This document shows, piece by piece, positions 51,762-64,000 of a stretch of DNA of 64,000 nucleotides. The notes beneath the pieces are model-generated. The model ran no database searches. It was not told where the DNA came from and saw only the letters and a program-made list of their open reading frames with translations. Position numbers and translations under genes: made by a program. Source of the stretch: Andrena cerasifolii (taxonomy: Eukaryota > Arthropoda > Insecta > Hymenoptera > Andrenidae); assembly GCF_050908995.1 (NCBI RefSeq), contig NC_135123.1:12462001-12526000 (forward strand), written 5' to 3'. Every line of letters starts with the position of its first letter. Positions within the stretch are counted from its first letter, which is position 1.

Positions 51762-53940
51762 CTATGGAATTTTATCGCGATGTAGAATTCTTTGAATGTT
51801 ATTGATGTTAGTAGTTGACTCGTGTGTCAATTATATTTATTACCAAAGTACAAGCAGTCTTCTCTGCGATAATCATGCATAGGTACGTAACTTCTCGTCC
51901 TTTCCGTTCCCAAGCGTATATATTCTTGCAATGCATGGCAATTAATAGGCCCGTTTTAGTATTGGAACAATTCAAGCGGCAGCCAATTAATTACCTGTCT
52001 CGGTAGAAATAATGTCTTTAGCGGAATCAATTATGCACCGATGATTCGTGAGAGCCTGTCGATTCATTGGAGATTTATAAAGCCCCGTGCCGCGTTCGTG
52101 GAACAACAATCACTGTTGGAAAATGTACAGACTTCTGCTCGGAGCACTCGCGATACTCGAAACGCGTGCTACTCTTTTATCGATAGTTAATTTATGTAAG
52201 AGCGTTATGCTTACAGCAAACAACTCGTCGGAGCGCAAGTGTTAACCTTCGACGCTAATTAATCGCGCCTCGGAGCTTCGGGGGTTTTAAATTCGAATCG
52301 CTATCGGGGCTACCGGTGCCACGAGAGCGCGAGCGAGATAACGCCGAAAGTAGAGGATCCTCATTGTCATTATCGATGACAAACTTCTTTATCGATCATT
52401 CGTGCTTCATCGCGCAGAATTCGTGCAAAGTTCAGTCCCTCGCAGTTTCCCTAGTTTGCGCGTACACCTACTGTCAGGCGAGGCGATCGCTCCTCTGGTC
52501 GCTTCGCTATCGACGCGTTGCGTAACTCAGCTCTTCCGTTTTTTTATTTCTTATTCCTGCTCTTCCTTTTTTTCAATCCTTGCTGCAGAATCACGGCTGC
52601 AATTAACTAAACAGATAACGAGTTCGTCGTCCCGACCTTGCGTAATTCCAGAAGTGTCTTCGGCACTTCCAAGCGTAGCAGGCGATCCCCTTCGGGCCTC
52701 TTTTACGCAGAAACCAGATGCTTCCCACCGATTAACCTTTTCTGCGCGCTATCAAGATAAATCATCCAAAAGCGGAATTCAAATTCCTGACAAACCACTG
52801 TCTGCGTTAATTCCCGTTTCATCCGGAGCATCATTCATCCACTGACTCCATTCCTTCAACCAATTTAACCTTGCCTCACGCCACTTTCCGTGTAACAAAG
52901 GAACTTTTATCGGGGCTGCAATAAACGGCCACATTTATAAACCTGCGAATAACGTTCTACGCTCGTTATTTGGAACAGATCTCTATTCGCTCAGGGTGGA
53001 AATAATATTCCGCCGAATCAACACTGGCACGGGAAGTCGTAAACAATAGCCCTCTGCGTGCACGTTGGCTTTTCAGACCACCTATTGTGTCTTTATTAAA
53101 TTCTACCTCCCCTTGTAAAACGAAACAGGTACGCAGCCTGGTCGCCCCGTTTCCACCCCAACGCTGCCCTCTTCATACTCGGTCGAATCTTCTGCGTAGC
53201 TTCGAATCTTCTACATGAATCATTTTGTCGCACTCACGCACTTATGGCACCTCGAATTCATTGCTCACCGACGTGGACAGCAGATGCGTGCGTCGCGGTT
53301 GGAAATCATCGATGCGCGCGGGGAAAAGGTCGATAGGGATATAAAAAGGGAAGTAAAAGGATCAATTCGACGAATGGGCGCTGTGGAAATAACGCCGGGG
53401 CCTGAAGTGGCCGGTGAATCTAGTTTTTCCGGATTTTCAAGCCTATGCCGGTTTTCCCTGCAGATCGTGCCTCCCGAGCTGATCGGTGCGAGAAGAAAAG
53501 TTGCTTTCGGGAGCTTGGAAGAATATTGCGTAGATTACAGAGCAGTGTATTTAATATTCAGTCTCTACAACGTGCTTCTGTATTTTTAATTACCAAATTC
53601 CTACATCAAAGAACTGTGCTTTGCGAAGAAAATAGTCGAAGAATTTCGTAAGCCCAGAATGCGGTCTCGTGCGGTCTTCCACTCGGAATCGGGCCGTTCG
53701 ACCAGAAAGATCCGCAACTGCTTGTGCGGCGTGTGCCAAAGTTCGGTAGCGATGAAGAGGCGCCTCCACCACGTTCCCCGGAAACCAGTGGGGGCGAAGT
53801 GTCTCTGGCGAGACGCGTGCAACGTCGACACAACAGAGTCGCTCACGTGGGATGCGGATAGATAGCCGAGCGGGTAATTAGCGGCTGTTGATTGGCCACC
53901 TTCCTACCCATCGTGCCCGAGCCCGTTCGCCGCGGGATGA

Positions 53941-54524
53941 AGGAGCGTATAAATGTGTCGCATGCCGCCGGTTGGTGGGGGCTTATTTACTCGCTATTCA
54001 AACCATGTCGGGCTGGCCGATCGTCGACGAAACGAGGAACGCCAGTACGCGGCTGACACTCGTTCCGATCGTAGGCGGTGTTGCGTTTCAAGCGGTGCAT
54101 CGACACTGTTCCTCTTCCTCGTCCACGGAGGGACCAGTCGTGCTTCAGTGTTGACGAACGGTGCTACTGACCAGTCACCTCTTCTCGAACGCTCCCCTCT
54201 TTGCCCATTTGTGTGTCTTTGCCTGTACCGTTCATAGCCCGTTGAATATCTCGATCGCGGAAATCGGCGCCCAAAACGCGAGCCGAAGTTACGGAGTGAC
54301 CAAAGTTACCACTCGGCCAGTGCGATGATATGTGACTTGGCTGAAGCACGTGGACCGCGCCACTGACATGGAACCGTGCCCGACGAACTGTTCAGAGACG
54401 ACGAAACGAGTGAAAGCGTGTAGATCGACGGGCCCGATCGCTTGGTGATCGTTGACCGAGCCACGAAGACAGTTGTCGAGAGGTGGGCGAGATCGCTACG
54501 GGCCCAACGGTCCTCGGGGACCTA
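53941..54524 (+). promoter_or_regulatory. Candidate TATA promoter and 5' UTR for the exon at 54525
   Basis: TATAAA at 53948-53953 sits in a GC-rich context about 570 bp upstream of the start codon of the candidate coding exon at 54525, leaving room for a transcription start near 53980 and a long 5' UTR. The open frame running from upstream into this exon has no earlier ATG. Inferred from motif and spacing. Confidence 0.4.
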
Positions 54525-54663
54525 ATGGCACCCGACCTCGAGAAGAAACGGCAGGAACTAAGGAGGACCAGCTGCGGCACCTTGGACCCGGGACACGAAC
54601 ACTTTCAAATGCTCCTGCAGCTACGGTGCGCCGGAAACGCACTGATCGAGCCCTATCGACGCG
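54525..54663 (+). CDS. Candidate alternative first coding exon of an unidentified gene (isoform B)
   Basis: ATG at 54525 opens 46 codons with amphipathic, charged, protein-like composition (MAPDLEKKRQELRRTSCGTL, then PGHEHFQMLLQLRCAGNALI and EPYRR), ending in phase 1 at a GTAAAC donor (54664). Phase 1 is shared with the exon at 32275-32347 and fits the acceptor before 63892, giving a Gly codon at the junction in both cases. An RRTSC motif near residue 15 resembles a basophilic kinase site. I do not recognise the protein; a multi-promoter signalling gene is only a guess. Confidence 0.55.
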
Positions 54664-57600
54664 GTAAACCCGATTCGCCGGTCGCTACCGGTTCATTTAT
54701 TAATATTCAGTAATTCGATCCTGTCTGCGCAGCGTTGGGTAATGTATCGAGCATAACCAGTTGCCGGGGTACTCGGGATATTTTTCCCCTCGTCTATTTT
54801 TCATTTTCCTGCTTTTCGAGCGGCTTTCCTTGACAGCGCAGGCTCGCGTGCCACGTGTCTCTTTCGATATCTCGCACTGACATGAATTTCTGTGACCCGA
54901 AGCGAGGAATTGCGTTGCGGCTTCGTATTGGGAACGAAGGCTCTTTCGCGATGCCGGCATGTGTTGTTAATCAGATTTCTTAGAATTGTTAAGGATTCGC
55001 GTATTCTAGCGAAGAATATTTCAAAGTTCTCTTTGGTTACAAGATAGAAGGATTATCTCGAGCGGTATTTATACGACTAGCTCGTTTTCTTTCTGTTTGC
55101 TTGGAAGCCCGAGCGACGAGCGCCTCTTTCTCGGGTCCGTTTTCTTTGGGCTTAAAAGCCGACCTCGTGTCATCGCGCAAGGTGGATAAATTTAACGGGG
55201 ATATCTTTGTCAATTTTCACATTCCGCTTGCACAATCGCGGGTGCTTATCCGGGGCTATTGAGTGGAGTTAAGGGTGTAACGACGAATTTCGAGACAGTG
55301 ACGAGCAGTCTAATTGAACTACAACAGTTTTGTATTTTCATTCCGCCACTTTCTCTTGTTAATAAATTCTTCGCTTCGGGAGAGGTTCTAACTTGTTGGC
55401 ACGTAACGCTCAGACCCTCTTGCGTCTATTTCGTTCTCCCGAGACACAGTTTAACACCACGATCGATCGTCTCCAGCCTCCGCGCACGGCTCTTACTCAG
55501 GATAAATGCAATCCCTCGTTATTTTTTCGCCACTATCTCCCGCGCTCGATATTATTGTTTGAGTTTGAAATATTCCTTCGGTGTTGTCGTCTAACACCCG
55601 GCAAATTGATGCATCCGTTTCCAGATAACCTCTGAGGACACGTCAGTGCTCTTTCTCTCTTCTTCCCATCTCCTTCCTTGCTCTTCCTCCTCCTTTTGTG
55701 CGCGACAATAAATCACAGCCCTCGTTCACCTTCGCCTTTGATAATACATACTTTTTTTCGCATTCTATCTCCGCTCCATAGGGGTATGATTCACTTGATC
55801 CAGCCTGGGCGACAGCTCCGCTCGAAGACGCACACGAATCGCGATATTCTGGTTATCGGGGGCTAGGTAGGGGGGCAGGAAAAAAATAGTTCTGCGCGAT
55901 CGTTGCCTGGGAAAAGCTAATAGAAAAAGAAAACTAACTTAACAGTTGCAGAATTCTGTCAACGAATTATAATTGCTCCGTTTTCTCGATTCGGAAAAAG
56001 AATTTCAAAATGTTTATTTCAGCCCTTTTAAACGCGCCACGCATGTCTGCCCACTGATGGGTTGCTTCTACTTCGCGCGCTCCACTCGTGCATCGGCCAC
56101 TGAATAAACTTTTAACAGACGAGGGGAAGAGAGAGAATGTTAATTAGCCTCGACCCGGGGCTTGTATGAATTAAGCAAGCTGTCTGATGACCGAAATTTC
56201 GGCGAAAGTTTCTTTAATTACATATGTAGTATATAATGTTTTCGCGCCATTACGACGCGTCTTCCTTCCCATTTGTCATTCGCGGACTCTTCGGCGCCCG
56301 TAAGAGCAAACGTTTCATACGAGACGAAGAGAAGGCGAGTCTGCAGGAGCACGATTTAAAATGCACATACTCGCGTGCTCCTGGCGCTTCTATCTCTCTC
56401 GTCGATTTAAAGCAACATTTCTCACCGCCGACTCGGCTCAAAATTTTCTCCTGTCTCGTTCGATTAACATATGCAGTGGATCGGTGATTTAGCCAGCGCA
56501 CAAATTTCTGACCTTTCGAGGAATCGATTGACCGTCGATGCTACCTGCTCTCCCGTACATAGAGCGCTTGACTTGCTTCGCGCGGCACGTCGTTAGGAAT
56601 CATCGCAGCTTAACGCGCAACCGAGCAAACAGCTTCGCGTTTCCTATTTCTGATCGAGCACCGGGCTGTCAGATAGGTCATTGCTTCGTCAGGGAATATT
56701 TTGCGCACTTGCGAGCATTCCTCGGTGTCTAGTTGGCTGTTTGTGCTTGGAAGATTGTTTTATCAGAGGACACGCCAAATAGTGGATTGTTATATTAAAG
56801 CGGCGCCGAGTTCACTGGCGTACTGGGAGCAATGTAGTAACAAGTATTTTCGCCCGAAGCTATTTTTAGAGGATTTTCTTCAGCAGAAGACACTTTTCAC
56901 TTGTTCATAAATGAGATCAAATGAACAGGGAGGGAGGCTTAATGGGTTGAATAGCACTAGGAATGCAATTACGTGGTCGTGGCCATGAGTATTTCCAAGA
57001 GCCCCTTGAAAATTCACATTCATTTCACACGTTTCCGACGGTGCGTATAATTCGTTGCGCGAAGTTCTCATGATAGTTGCGATTGGAAATGAGTTCGGTT
57101 GAATCGAACGATTCCAGGATCTTCTTCGTCATCTCACACTTCCAGGAACGTAGGTGAGCCTCTGTTTTATCGAAGAGACCGAGCACGATGAAGCGTAGAA
57201 GATGCGATTCGCGAGCATAGTTGGCATACTCGCGAAATTGCCTGGGTTCGTGGTGTTCGCTAAGAAGCATGCTCATCTCGAGTGTCTATGAGTAGTGATA
57301 CCTTTCAACGATATACAAACCGCTGTAAACTTTCTTGATCTACGATACATTCGAATTTGTAATTCCACAGATAAATATTTCATTCACGGTTACTCGAATT
57401 ACCTTCAGCTTATTCTATCCCTAATATATTCCTCCGATTCTTACATAATAGTTTCCTTTCGCTTCGGACGAATCCTGAACCAAGTGAACTGAATAAAAAT
57501 TGCATTTCGTAGGTATCTACTACTTCTCTCGCTCTCCGTACACTTCAAGCTCGGTCAGTCACTGCCGGCTATTAATTCGTTTAAGTTGATACCAGCAACA

Positions 57601-60600
57601 GTTACTTCTGGAGGAACGGGTGCCGTGACTTTCCCCGAAATTCCGGTTCTTTCATAACGCGTCACGTCCACGTCCCTCTCGATAGAATCTTCTCGCGTCG
57701 TCGGTTTATCCGCGCGCACGTGTTTCGAACATGTGCTTCTTCGGTTGCGCGCGGGCACCAGGGGCTGTACGCGCTCAAGCGGCGCTCATTAATAATGCAC
57801 AAGTACACACACGGTTGAATAACATGTATACACCACGGTCTCGTACTCGCTCGACTAACAGTACAGTTGATTCAATTGGCGACGCGGCCAGAATCCGATT
57901 AATGTAGAGAGCTGGCCTATACCACCGATACCGATAAGGTGAATGTCCCAATTTCTGCTCATTTAAGAGGCAACTCGTCATAAAGAAGGTGTAAAAAATT
58001 TGTTTGCGATAAAAATTTGCAGAGTAATCGATTAATTCCTTCATAATAAATCAACCGATTCAGAAACTATTTAAGAAATATATTTCAAGATGTTTAACTA
58101 TTAGTAATTTGTAATTAAATATATAACGCTCTAAATGTCCGCATTTCTGCTCATGAAAAATTGCGATGTATGTATTGCTCCAAGCTCGTGCAACACTCGC
58201 GTAAATGTTTAAATAGTTCAGAATTATTTTCTTGCAACTATAGTACAAACGTAACGCATATAATAATAAGAGAAATACGAAATGATCAGAAATGGGGACA
58301 TGAGCAGAAATTGGGGCATTCACCTTAACGATATTCGGCAGGCAGAGTTAAGAACCGAGATTCCACGCTCCGCTACACAGAAATATTAATGAAAAAGAAG
58401 GGATTTCTAGGGGATGCTGGCGTGGACTTTGAACTTGTTTCATTGATGAACAGTGTGCCTGCAGTACTGTACGCTCTGCTTGCCCCGAAACGGTGCCTTG
58501 CGTCGACGCAGCTTATTCATCGAGACCTAATCTAGGCTAATTGACTCCAGAAGGAGGCAATCGATTCTTTTAATCGCGTACGAAGTTTTAAAGCCACAGA
58601 ACCAACACCGCCTCAACGTAGATTTTCTTTCTCGAGCGTGAGAGGCATGTTTATCGTTAAGCTTCGAGGTATTTCGTTGCAATTTCGTCTCGCTAAACTT
58701 CTTCCTTAAGAAGTCCCCTCATCGCGGTATCGCCGATAACGAACAGGCGGATCGTTTAATTCCGCGGATGTTACGTAAATAAAATCGAGATCCGTGGCTG
58801 ACCGGCTGCCATTCGCCCTGCAGAGCGTGTGCCGTAGATCTGATCGGACGGTGCGTTGACTCACTCGATCGTACACCGTGGATGCCGATAAATGTAAAAT
58901 GTGATCTGTTGGACGCCGCGGACCGCAGCGCCGCAGACAACAAACCTTGATAACGAGGGAGCTGCGATAAAGAGTTAATATTTATTTACCGGGATGTTAA
59001 TTCTCCTTCTGCGGCGGCTGTTACACGGGGCCTTAACTCGAGGCTGTTCAAATGTTTCCTTTTTTCCTTCCCCCGGTGTCAACGACACGCGAGGCTCGCG
59101 ATAACGACGAAGAAGATCGTCCTCGATCTTATATCGCGCGGGAAGGCTGGGGGAGCCATCGTTTCATTGATCCTTCCATGTGCAGCATCTTAATTTCCCG
59201 CGGCAAGTTGGCTAACCATCGATCCTCGCCGCCTGTTAACGATCGTCGCGGTAATCAATTATGAGAGCATCAATTACGAGTGCGGCGCGCACGACCGCCG
59301 AGCCAGACGCGCGCTAGCGCCGCGAAGAGACGACACGGGCGACGATGGTTTCGCAATAGCCCGGCAAGCCGGGGTCCACGCGTTTCTATTACTCCAATGA
59401 ATTATCGCGTCGCCGCGGACTCCTTCGGCTAATTCACGAGCTACAGGTCGGTCGAGCGGTCTCGTGAAACACGAACGAGTCGAGTATCGCCTCGGATAAA
59501 CGACCTGTGCTACGCTTTTCGCGTTGACGCGTGTTGACACAGTTGTCGCCCCCGATTAAGACACCGGGTGTCACGAGCGCACCCACATCACCTCCGAAGG
59601 CCGCGAAGCAGGCAGAATTCGACTCCCAAGGGCGGGAACAGAGGCTCTTATCGCTGTACATCGAAATCGCCGTTCTTCCCTTATCGATTTTCGAGTGGCG
59701 CGTTGATATGTACAGCGTGGTTTATCAGCGCGCGCTTTCTACACGCGCTTCCCTTCCTTGTCGTACTCCTGGCGACCAGAGATGCGCTCTTGCTGATTTT
59801 ACACGGTTATTGGTGACTTAAGTAGACTACCGATGTTAGTAGGATCGACGTGTCAGGAGAACGTGGTGGCGAGGGTCCGCGGAACGTCACCTAACGCACG
59901 GGTATGTGAAAAGTTTGGATCGCGCAGCTTTTTCCGGGCGAGGGGAACGGGGAGCTCGAATTTTTTGGAGCTGTCGGTGAAAGTGGTAGAATGCCACAGA
60001 TAAGGGAGCGTCGAATTGAGCGTGGCTACTCGATTGAAAGGGCAGTTGGTGGAATAAAAGGGGGTTCTTCTAGTGATATTCACGATACTTGTTCTGGGAC
60101 TGTCGATAGAGATAGTGGAACACGTTTTATCTACCATTGATTTCAGAAAAACACAACGAGAGTGCCGAAGCTCGTTCCGCTATCTTTCTATCGCTACTTG
60201 TGAAACCATCCTCCAATGTTCACTTATTTAACTTGGTATTAACTTTGCTAAGTGCATCAAACCCTAGAAAACTCGTGGCAACACTTTCGTGCCCTCGAAT
60301 ATTCGCACAGTGCTTCGAGCTGAATCGAAATTCCCATTTCTAATTAAAACTCCCACCGCTAATTAAAAACCTTCCTGAAATTGGTCTGGATCGCTGTCCA
60401 AATAGAACCCTCTGAAATTCCATTAGAAGCCGCGGACATGGCGGCAAAGTGGGCCGCGGTAAAAGGAAAGGAAGCTCTCGGAGAAGTGCGTCTTACTTCC
60501 GTGCGGCCAGCGCCGTCGATCGCGCCGTGATAAGGATCGAGAGAATCGATCGAGGCGCGCAGGTAACGATATCCTTGAGACTCGAGAGGCGTCGTAGTTA

Positions 60601-63600
60601 GCGCGGCGGCCTGACGCTCTGTTTACCGTGTAATAGTAACGATGTTTATCGATCCTGTTATCGGGAGTACACTCGTAAATGCACGGAACCGCCACGAGTT
60701 CGAGGACGAGCCCCGAGTAGACGTAAATACACGGGGTCGTGGGGGTGGCGGCTGGGGCGGGCCTAATTCCAGAAACAAATGTGTACCCTTCCATTGCGAT
60801 CAAACTGCCGACTCGTTTCCGTCTGGCCGCTGCCGCCGCCTGTGCTCTGGATTCCGCAAAATTTATTTCGACACCGTCGCCGCGGTCTTTTTCTTCTCAA
60901 CGCGACCCATTATCTCACTCATTATCTTTATTGTCGCCGACGATCCGTGTCCACAGTCTGGCACCGCGATCTTTTCGATTTCCCTCGGGTCCATTTTGAA
61001 CGCCTCTTGGTATCGTCGAGAGAGGAGGTCCTCGAGCTCGGAAAATCGTAACTACAAGGGTTGACGGTGGGTGTATCGAAGAACCGCGAAGATATTTGTA
61101 ATCTTGGCAGGTGAATGATGATCCAGGAGCTTTAAACGCGAGGTTCCATTAATATTTCTGTAATAGAAGAATTCTCCTATCAGGCAAATCACAAGAAAAC
61201 TACCCCCGACTATCTAAACTCCTTCCCGTCCCTGTGTACCTATACATTCAACTTCGACTTTCGATGCGATCTACTAATGATGTGTCAGCAGCTTCTACTA
61301 ACGAGGGCTAACAGTGAAGGGAAGTGGAAGATGGGAAGGATGCGTCCAGATGTTATTTAGTTCGATTTTAATGATTCGCGGGAGAAAGGAAGTGGGAACA
61401 ACGGAGCGGAGAGCGCGATAGCCGTGCGATGCAGGGGCATCGAGGTTGAAAACGGTGAAGATCGTCGCAAAGCGTTTTGGGTCGTTGACATCGTCCCGTG
61501 ATTTTCCTCGACGATCACACCGATGCACCTTGCACGTGTGTGTACGTGCCCATTACGTCGGACTGCCCACCCCGTTGGGTTGCGGCAGGGTGCGAGGGGG
61601 CGAGACGGGGGTGAGCTTCCTCGCCACCAGTTGCATTCGCGATTGCAACTTCACCCCCACACGCAATTATCCCATCCAGTAGTTGTGCTTCTATAGATAG
61701 ACTGATATTGCTCTCTCCTCGCTCTCTTTCTCTCCCCCTTCTCTGTTTCGTGATATCCCTCGATCCTTTTCACTCCTACCTCTCCCTCTTTCTCTCCTTC
61801 CAGCTCACAGTTTTTCCCTCTTTATCTGCTCGTTCGAGGCTGCCAGCTCGCGAGAACGTACCGTGGATGTATCTTATTTACGCGAGCAACTGCCGCGCTC
61901 GCGTTTACTCTAACATTTTGTTACGGGTAGAAAATTAATTGTTAAATTAGGGGCGCTGATTTTCGGCGGTTTTCGATCGTCTTTCTCGCGTTAGAGGGTT
62001 GAAGAAATTTGGTGATTCGTATTGCTGTGCTACTGAGGATAGAAGCGTCGAGAATGGTTTAATGTTCCTCTGGACCTTAGTTCTCGAAACTGCAGCCGCG
62101 CTATGCAACCTGTACAACACTAATTTGCTGAATACACTTAAGACCGTTTCACGGAACCGTCGCGGTAAAGCGTGGATGTTGGAGCATCGGTTTATGCACT
62201 GTCTTCTAAACTGTTACTGTATACAGCGTTACTTCGAGTTTCATCGAAAGGGGCGTATTTGATAAACCTATCGATAAGCACCGTGCTATTAACGAGATAG
62301 ATGCGTCCCAATGTGAAATCCTCAACGATCATCCGCATCCCCGCGTGCACAGTAGATACATTTATTATTACGCGCACTGCGCATTTGATTTGCGATCGGA
62401 CTTTAACCAGGCAGCACTGGGCGGAACGACGAACAACAATTTGGAAGTTCGAGCCAATAATAACAGTCTGTTCGAGCAGTCCCCCTCGATTCTATTTCAC
62501 ATAAAGAGAAATCCTGGTTTCCAGTGATCTCTCTAATGATCTCTTAGTTTCACTCGACCAGTTATTAATCAATTCACTTATTAAAAAAATACGAAATGTA
62601 CTCTTCGTTTAAGAGGATACGTGCTTGTATCCCCATTAATTCAGATTCGCCTTGTTAGCGAACCGTAAATCACAGACTCAATATGAAAAGCTGTCAGTAG
62701 ATTTATTGTTTGACACTTCAACTTTCCTGCCACTGTGATCGAAGTTCAACGACAGATTGGAGGCAAAGTACACGCTCGGACGCTTCGAGGGAGCATCGTC
62801 TGTCGTTTCGATTACTCCCCATCCCTCTGGAATGAATTTTCGAATCCGATTCTAGCAGACTACTTACACTCGTCAAAATTAAAAAAAATAACAAAATCAT
62901 AATTGAAGGGGCGAGTATCGCGCGCTCCACTTGTCGATCGCGGCTTCTTAATCGCCCGGAGATAATGTCCATCGCGTTCTTAGTCCAGGCTCGAGAGAAC
63001 GCGAGCAATCGTCGATCTCGATCGGACTTTGTACGGTTCGATTGTCTGGGGCAGGGGGATCGAGCGCGGAAAAACGAAAATTACGATCGATCTCGCGGCT
63101 AAAAATTGCTCTCGAGGATCGCCGCACGGCTCGAGCCAGGTCACGGTTATTTAAATGCAGCCCGCATTTTCTCCTTTCGCTGGCCAAGTGAATGCTGACG
63201 ATTCTTTGAAAGTTCCTCGATAACGCCATTCGAGAACGTTACGATCGACAGCCGGCGTTATCGATCGCAGCCACGTACGTTCCCGACAGCCACTATTTTT
63301 TTTTTTCCCAAGTGCTCTGGGCCAGATATTACATAACTGCCCAGCGATGCTATAGATCCACGGATCTACGACTGGGTTTTATCTACGGCCGATCAAGATG
63401 ACCGTTTATCGCGGCACGGCCCCGGCGGCCTTTGAATTTCGCCTGGAGACGTGTCATTGTCCGAGTTAAGCTATTTGTTCGCTGCAATTCTGCATCGCTG
63501 CGGAGAGGTGAGCGACAGCTCTGAGATGCGTTCATTGCCGCCGACTCGGTTTCATTCCCCACGGTCGAGCTCGTTGGGATCACTTGATGCCACTCAAATC

Positions 63601-63891
63601 GGAAACCTTTAAGTGACAATCAGGGTTTCAATGAATCGCGCCAGCTTGTATCGTGAATGGGTCTCGTCCTTTGCCTCTCGCTCAACTCATCCCCTCGACC
63701 CACGACTACCCTTCAATTCTACTCCAACTACGATCGGGTTCACCAACACTTCCGAGGAATCAGAAACAGAGAGGAGCCTCTACTTAACAGATCCTCCACC
63801 TTAACTTCTGTCCTAACCGAGAGCACCCTGCTCTGAAGCCGGAGATAATCTCGTCTGACCAGTCTAAATCGATCGATATCTGTGATTTCAG
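54664..63891. other. Gene-free region, probably intronic
   Basis: About 9 kb without a supported exon, presumably an intron between the exons at 54525 and 63892. It contains one TA-flanked MITE and a doubtful Pro/Ser-rich open segment near 59543. Pyrimidine-rich tracts are common around 55630-55790 and 61700-61830. Confidence 0.4.
57937..58325. mobile_element. TA-flanked MITE (Tc1/mariner-type target site)
   Basis: Terminal inverted repeats beginning AGGTGAATG match at 25 of 26 positions (57937-57962 and 58300-58325). TA dinucleotides lie outside both ends (57935-57936 and 58326-58327). Further copies of the TTTCTGCTCAT motif lie inside, near 58143 and 58284. The interior is AT-rich without coding capacity. 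At 389 bp it is non-autonomous; the TA duplication suggests a Tc1/mariner-type transposase. Confidence 0.85.
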
Positions 63892-64000
63892 GTAACAATG
63901 CAGGTGGCAGGTCGTCAGCGGTGACAGGATCGGTCCAGAGGAGCACCGTCACGCCGAGCAATCGCGCGCACTCTGCGAGCAGGAGGATCAGCCATCAGCA
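63892..64000 (+). CDS. Partial exon of an unidentified gene (runs off window)
   Basis: A good acceptor (GTGATTTCAG, ending 63891) is followed by 109 nt open to the window edge in the frame that completes a phase 1 codon. The peptide is Ser/Arg/Thr-rich (NNAGGRSSAVTGSVQRSTVT, then PSNRAHSASRRISHQ), resembling a disordered, phosphorylatable N-terminal segment with SASRRIS-type kinase sites. It is phase-compatible with both upstream candidate first exons. The gene's identity must come from sequence right of the window. Confidence 0.55.

Larger units (their letters stand above)
32348..53600. other. Gene-free region, probably one large intron
   Basis: About 21 kb without a coding exon I can support. 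Composition is CpG-rich with many short open frames on both strands that look like by-products of GC content. It contains a TTAA-flanked MITE, a palindromic 240-bp repeat, a TTCGGG-rich repeat, a 26-bp minisatellite and simple repeats, listed separately. If the exons at 32275 and 63892 belong together, all of this is intronic and may hold enhancers. Confidence 0.4.

Overview
This window is nuclear DNA of an animal, almost certainly an insect and probably a hymenopteran such as a bee or ant. Genes are split by short GT-AG introns of mostly 70-120 bp. Reconstructed proteins match animal families along their whole length. The gene-poor half is rich in CpG, as in many hymenopteran genomes. The order is an inference; I could not run a search.

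Positions 1-18,800 are a dense block of five housekeeping or membrane-protein genes. In order they are an Iwr1/SLC7A6OS-like RNA polymerase II import factor (minus, 325-1462), a ZNF341-type zinc-finger factor (plus, 1806-4587), a neprilysin-family (M13) membrane protein (plus, 5150-9636), a phosphatidylserine synthase (minus, 10430-12101) and the elongation factor and histone chaperone SPT6 (plus, 12771-18770). Two pairs are divergent with a short shared promoter: Iwr1/ZNF341, and PSS/SPT6, where a small inverted-repeat transposon sits between the starts. The M13 and PSS genes converge tail to tail. I joined exons by hand. All five reading frames stay open and total a multiple of three.

Positions 18,800-32,000 hold the SPT6 3' flank, a CpG-rich promoter area and a stathmin gene (25524-29328). 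Its first exon encodes a cysteine-bearing membrane-targeting peptide, and its tubulin-binding region is extended by repeated exons. A long AT-rich 3' region follows.

Positions 32,000-64,000 are nearly free of coding sequence. I see two plausible alternative first coding exons (32275-32347 and 54525-54663), both ending in phase 1, and a phase-compatible exon at 63892 that runs off the window. The simplest reading is one long gene whose 5' introns fill this half, with two promoters; I do not recognise its product. Inside lie two more MITE-like elements, with TTAA and TA duplications, a large palindromic repeat, a 26-bp minisatellite of about 21 copies, and simple repeats.

The most interesting points are the M13 protein, which keeps the zinc ligands but lacks catalytic residues and carries a mucin-like stalk; the stathmin built from duplicated tubulin-binding exons; a GC-AG intron at the start of SPT6; and the MITE in the PSS/SPT6 promoter. 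I found no tRNA, rRNA, CRISPR array or prokaryote-like system.
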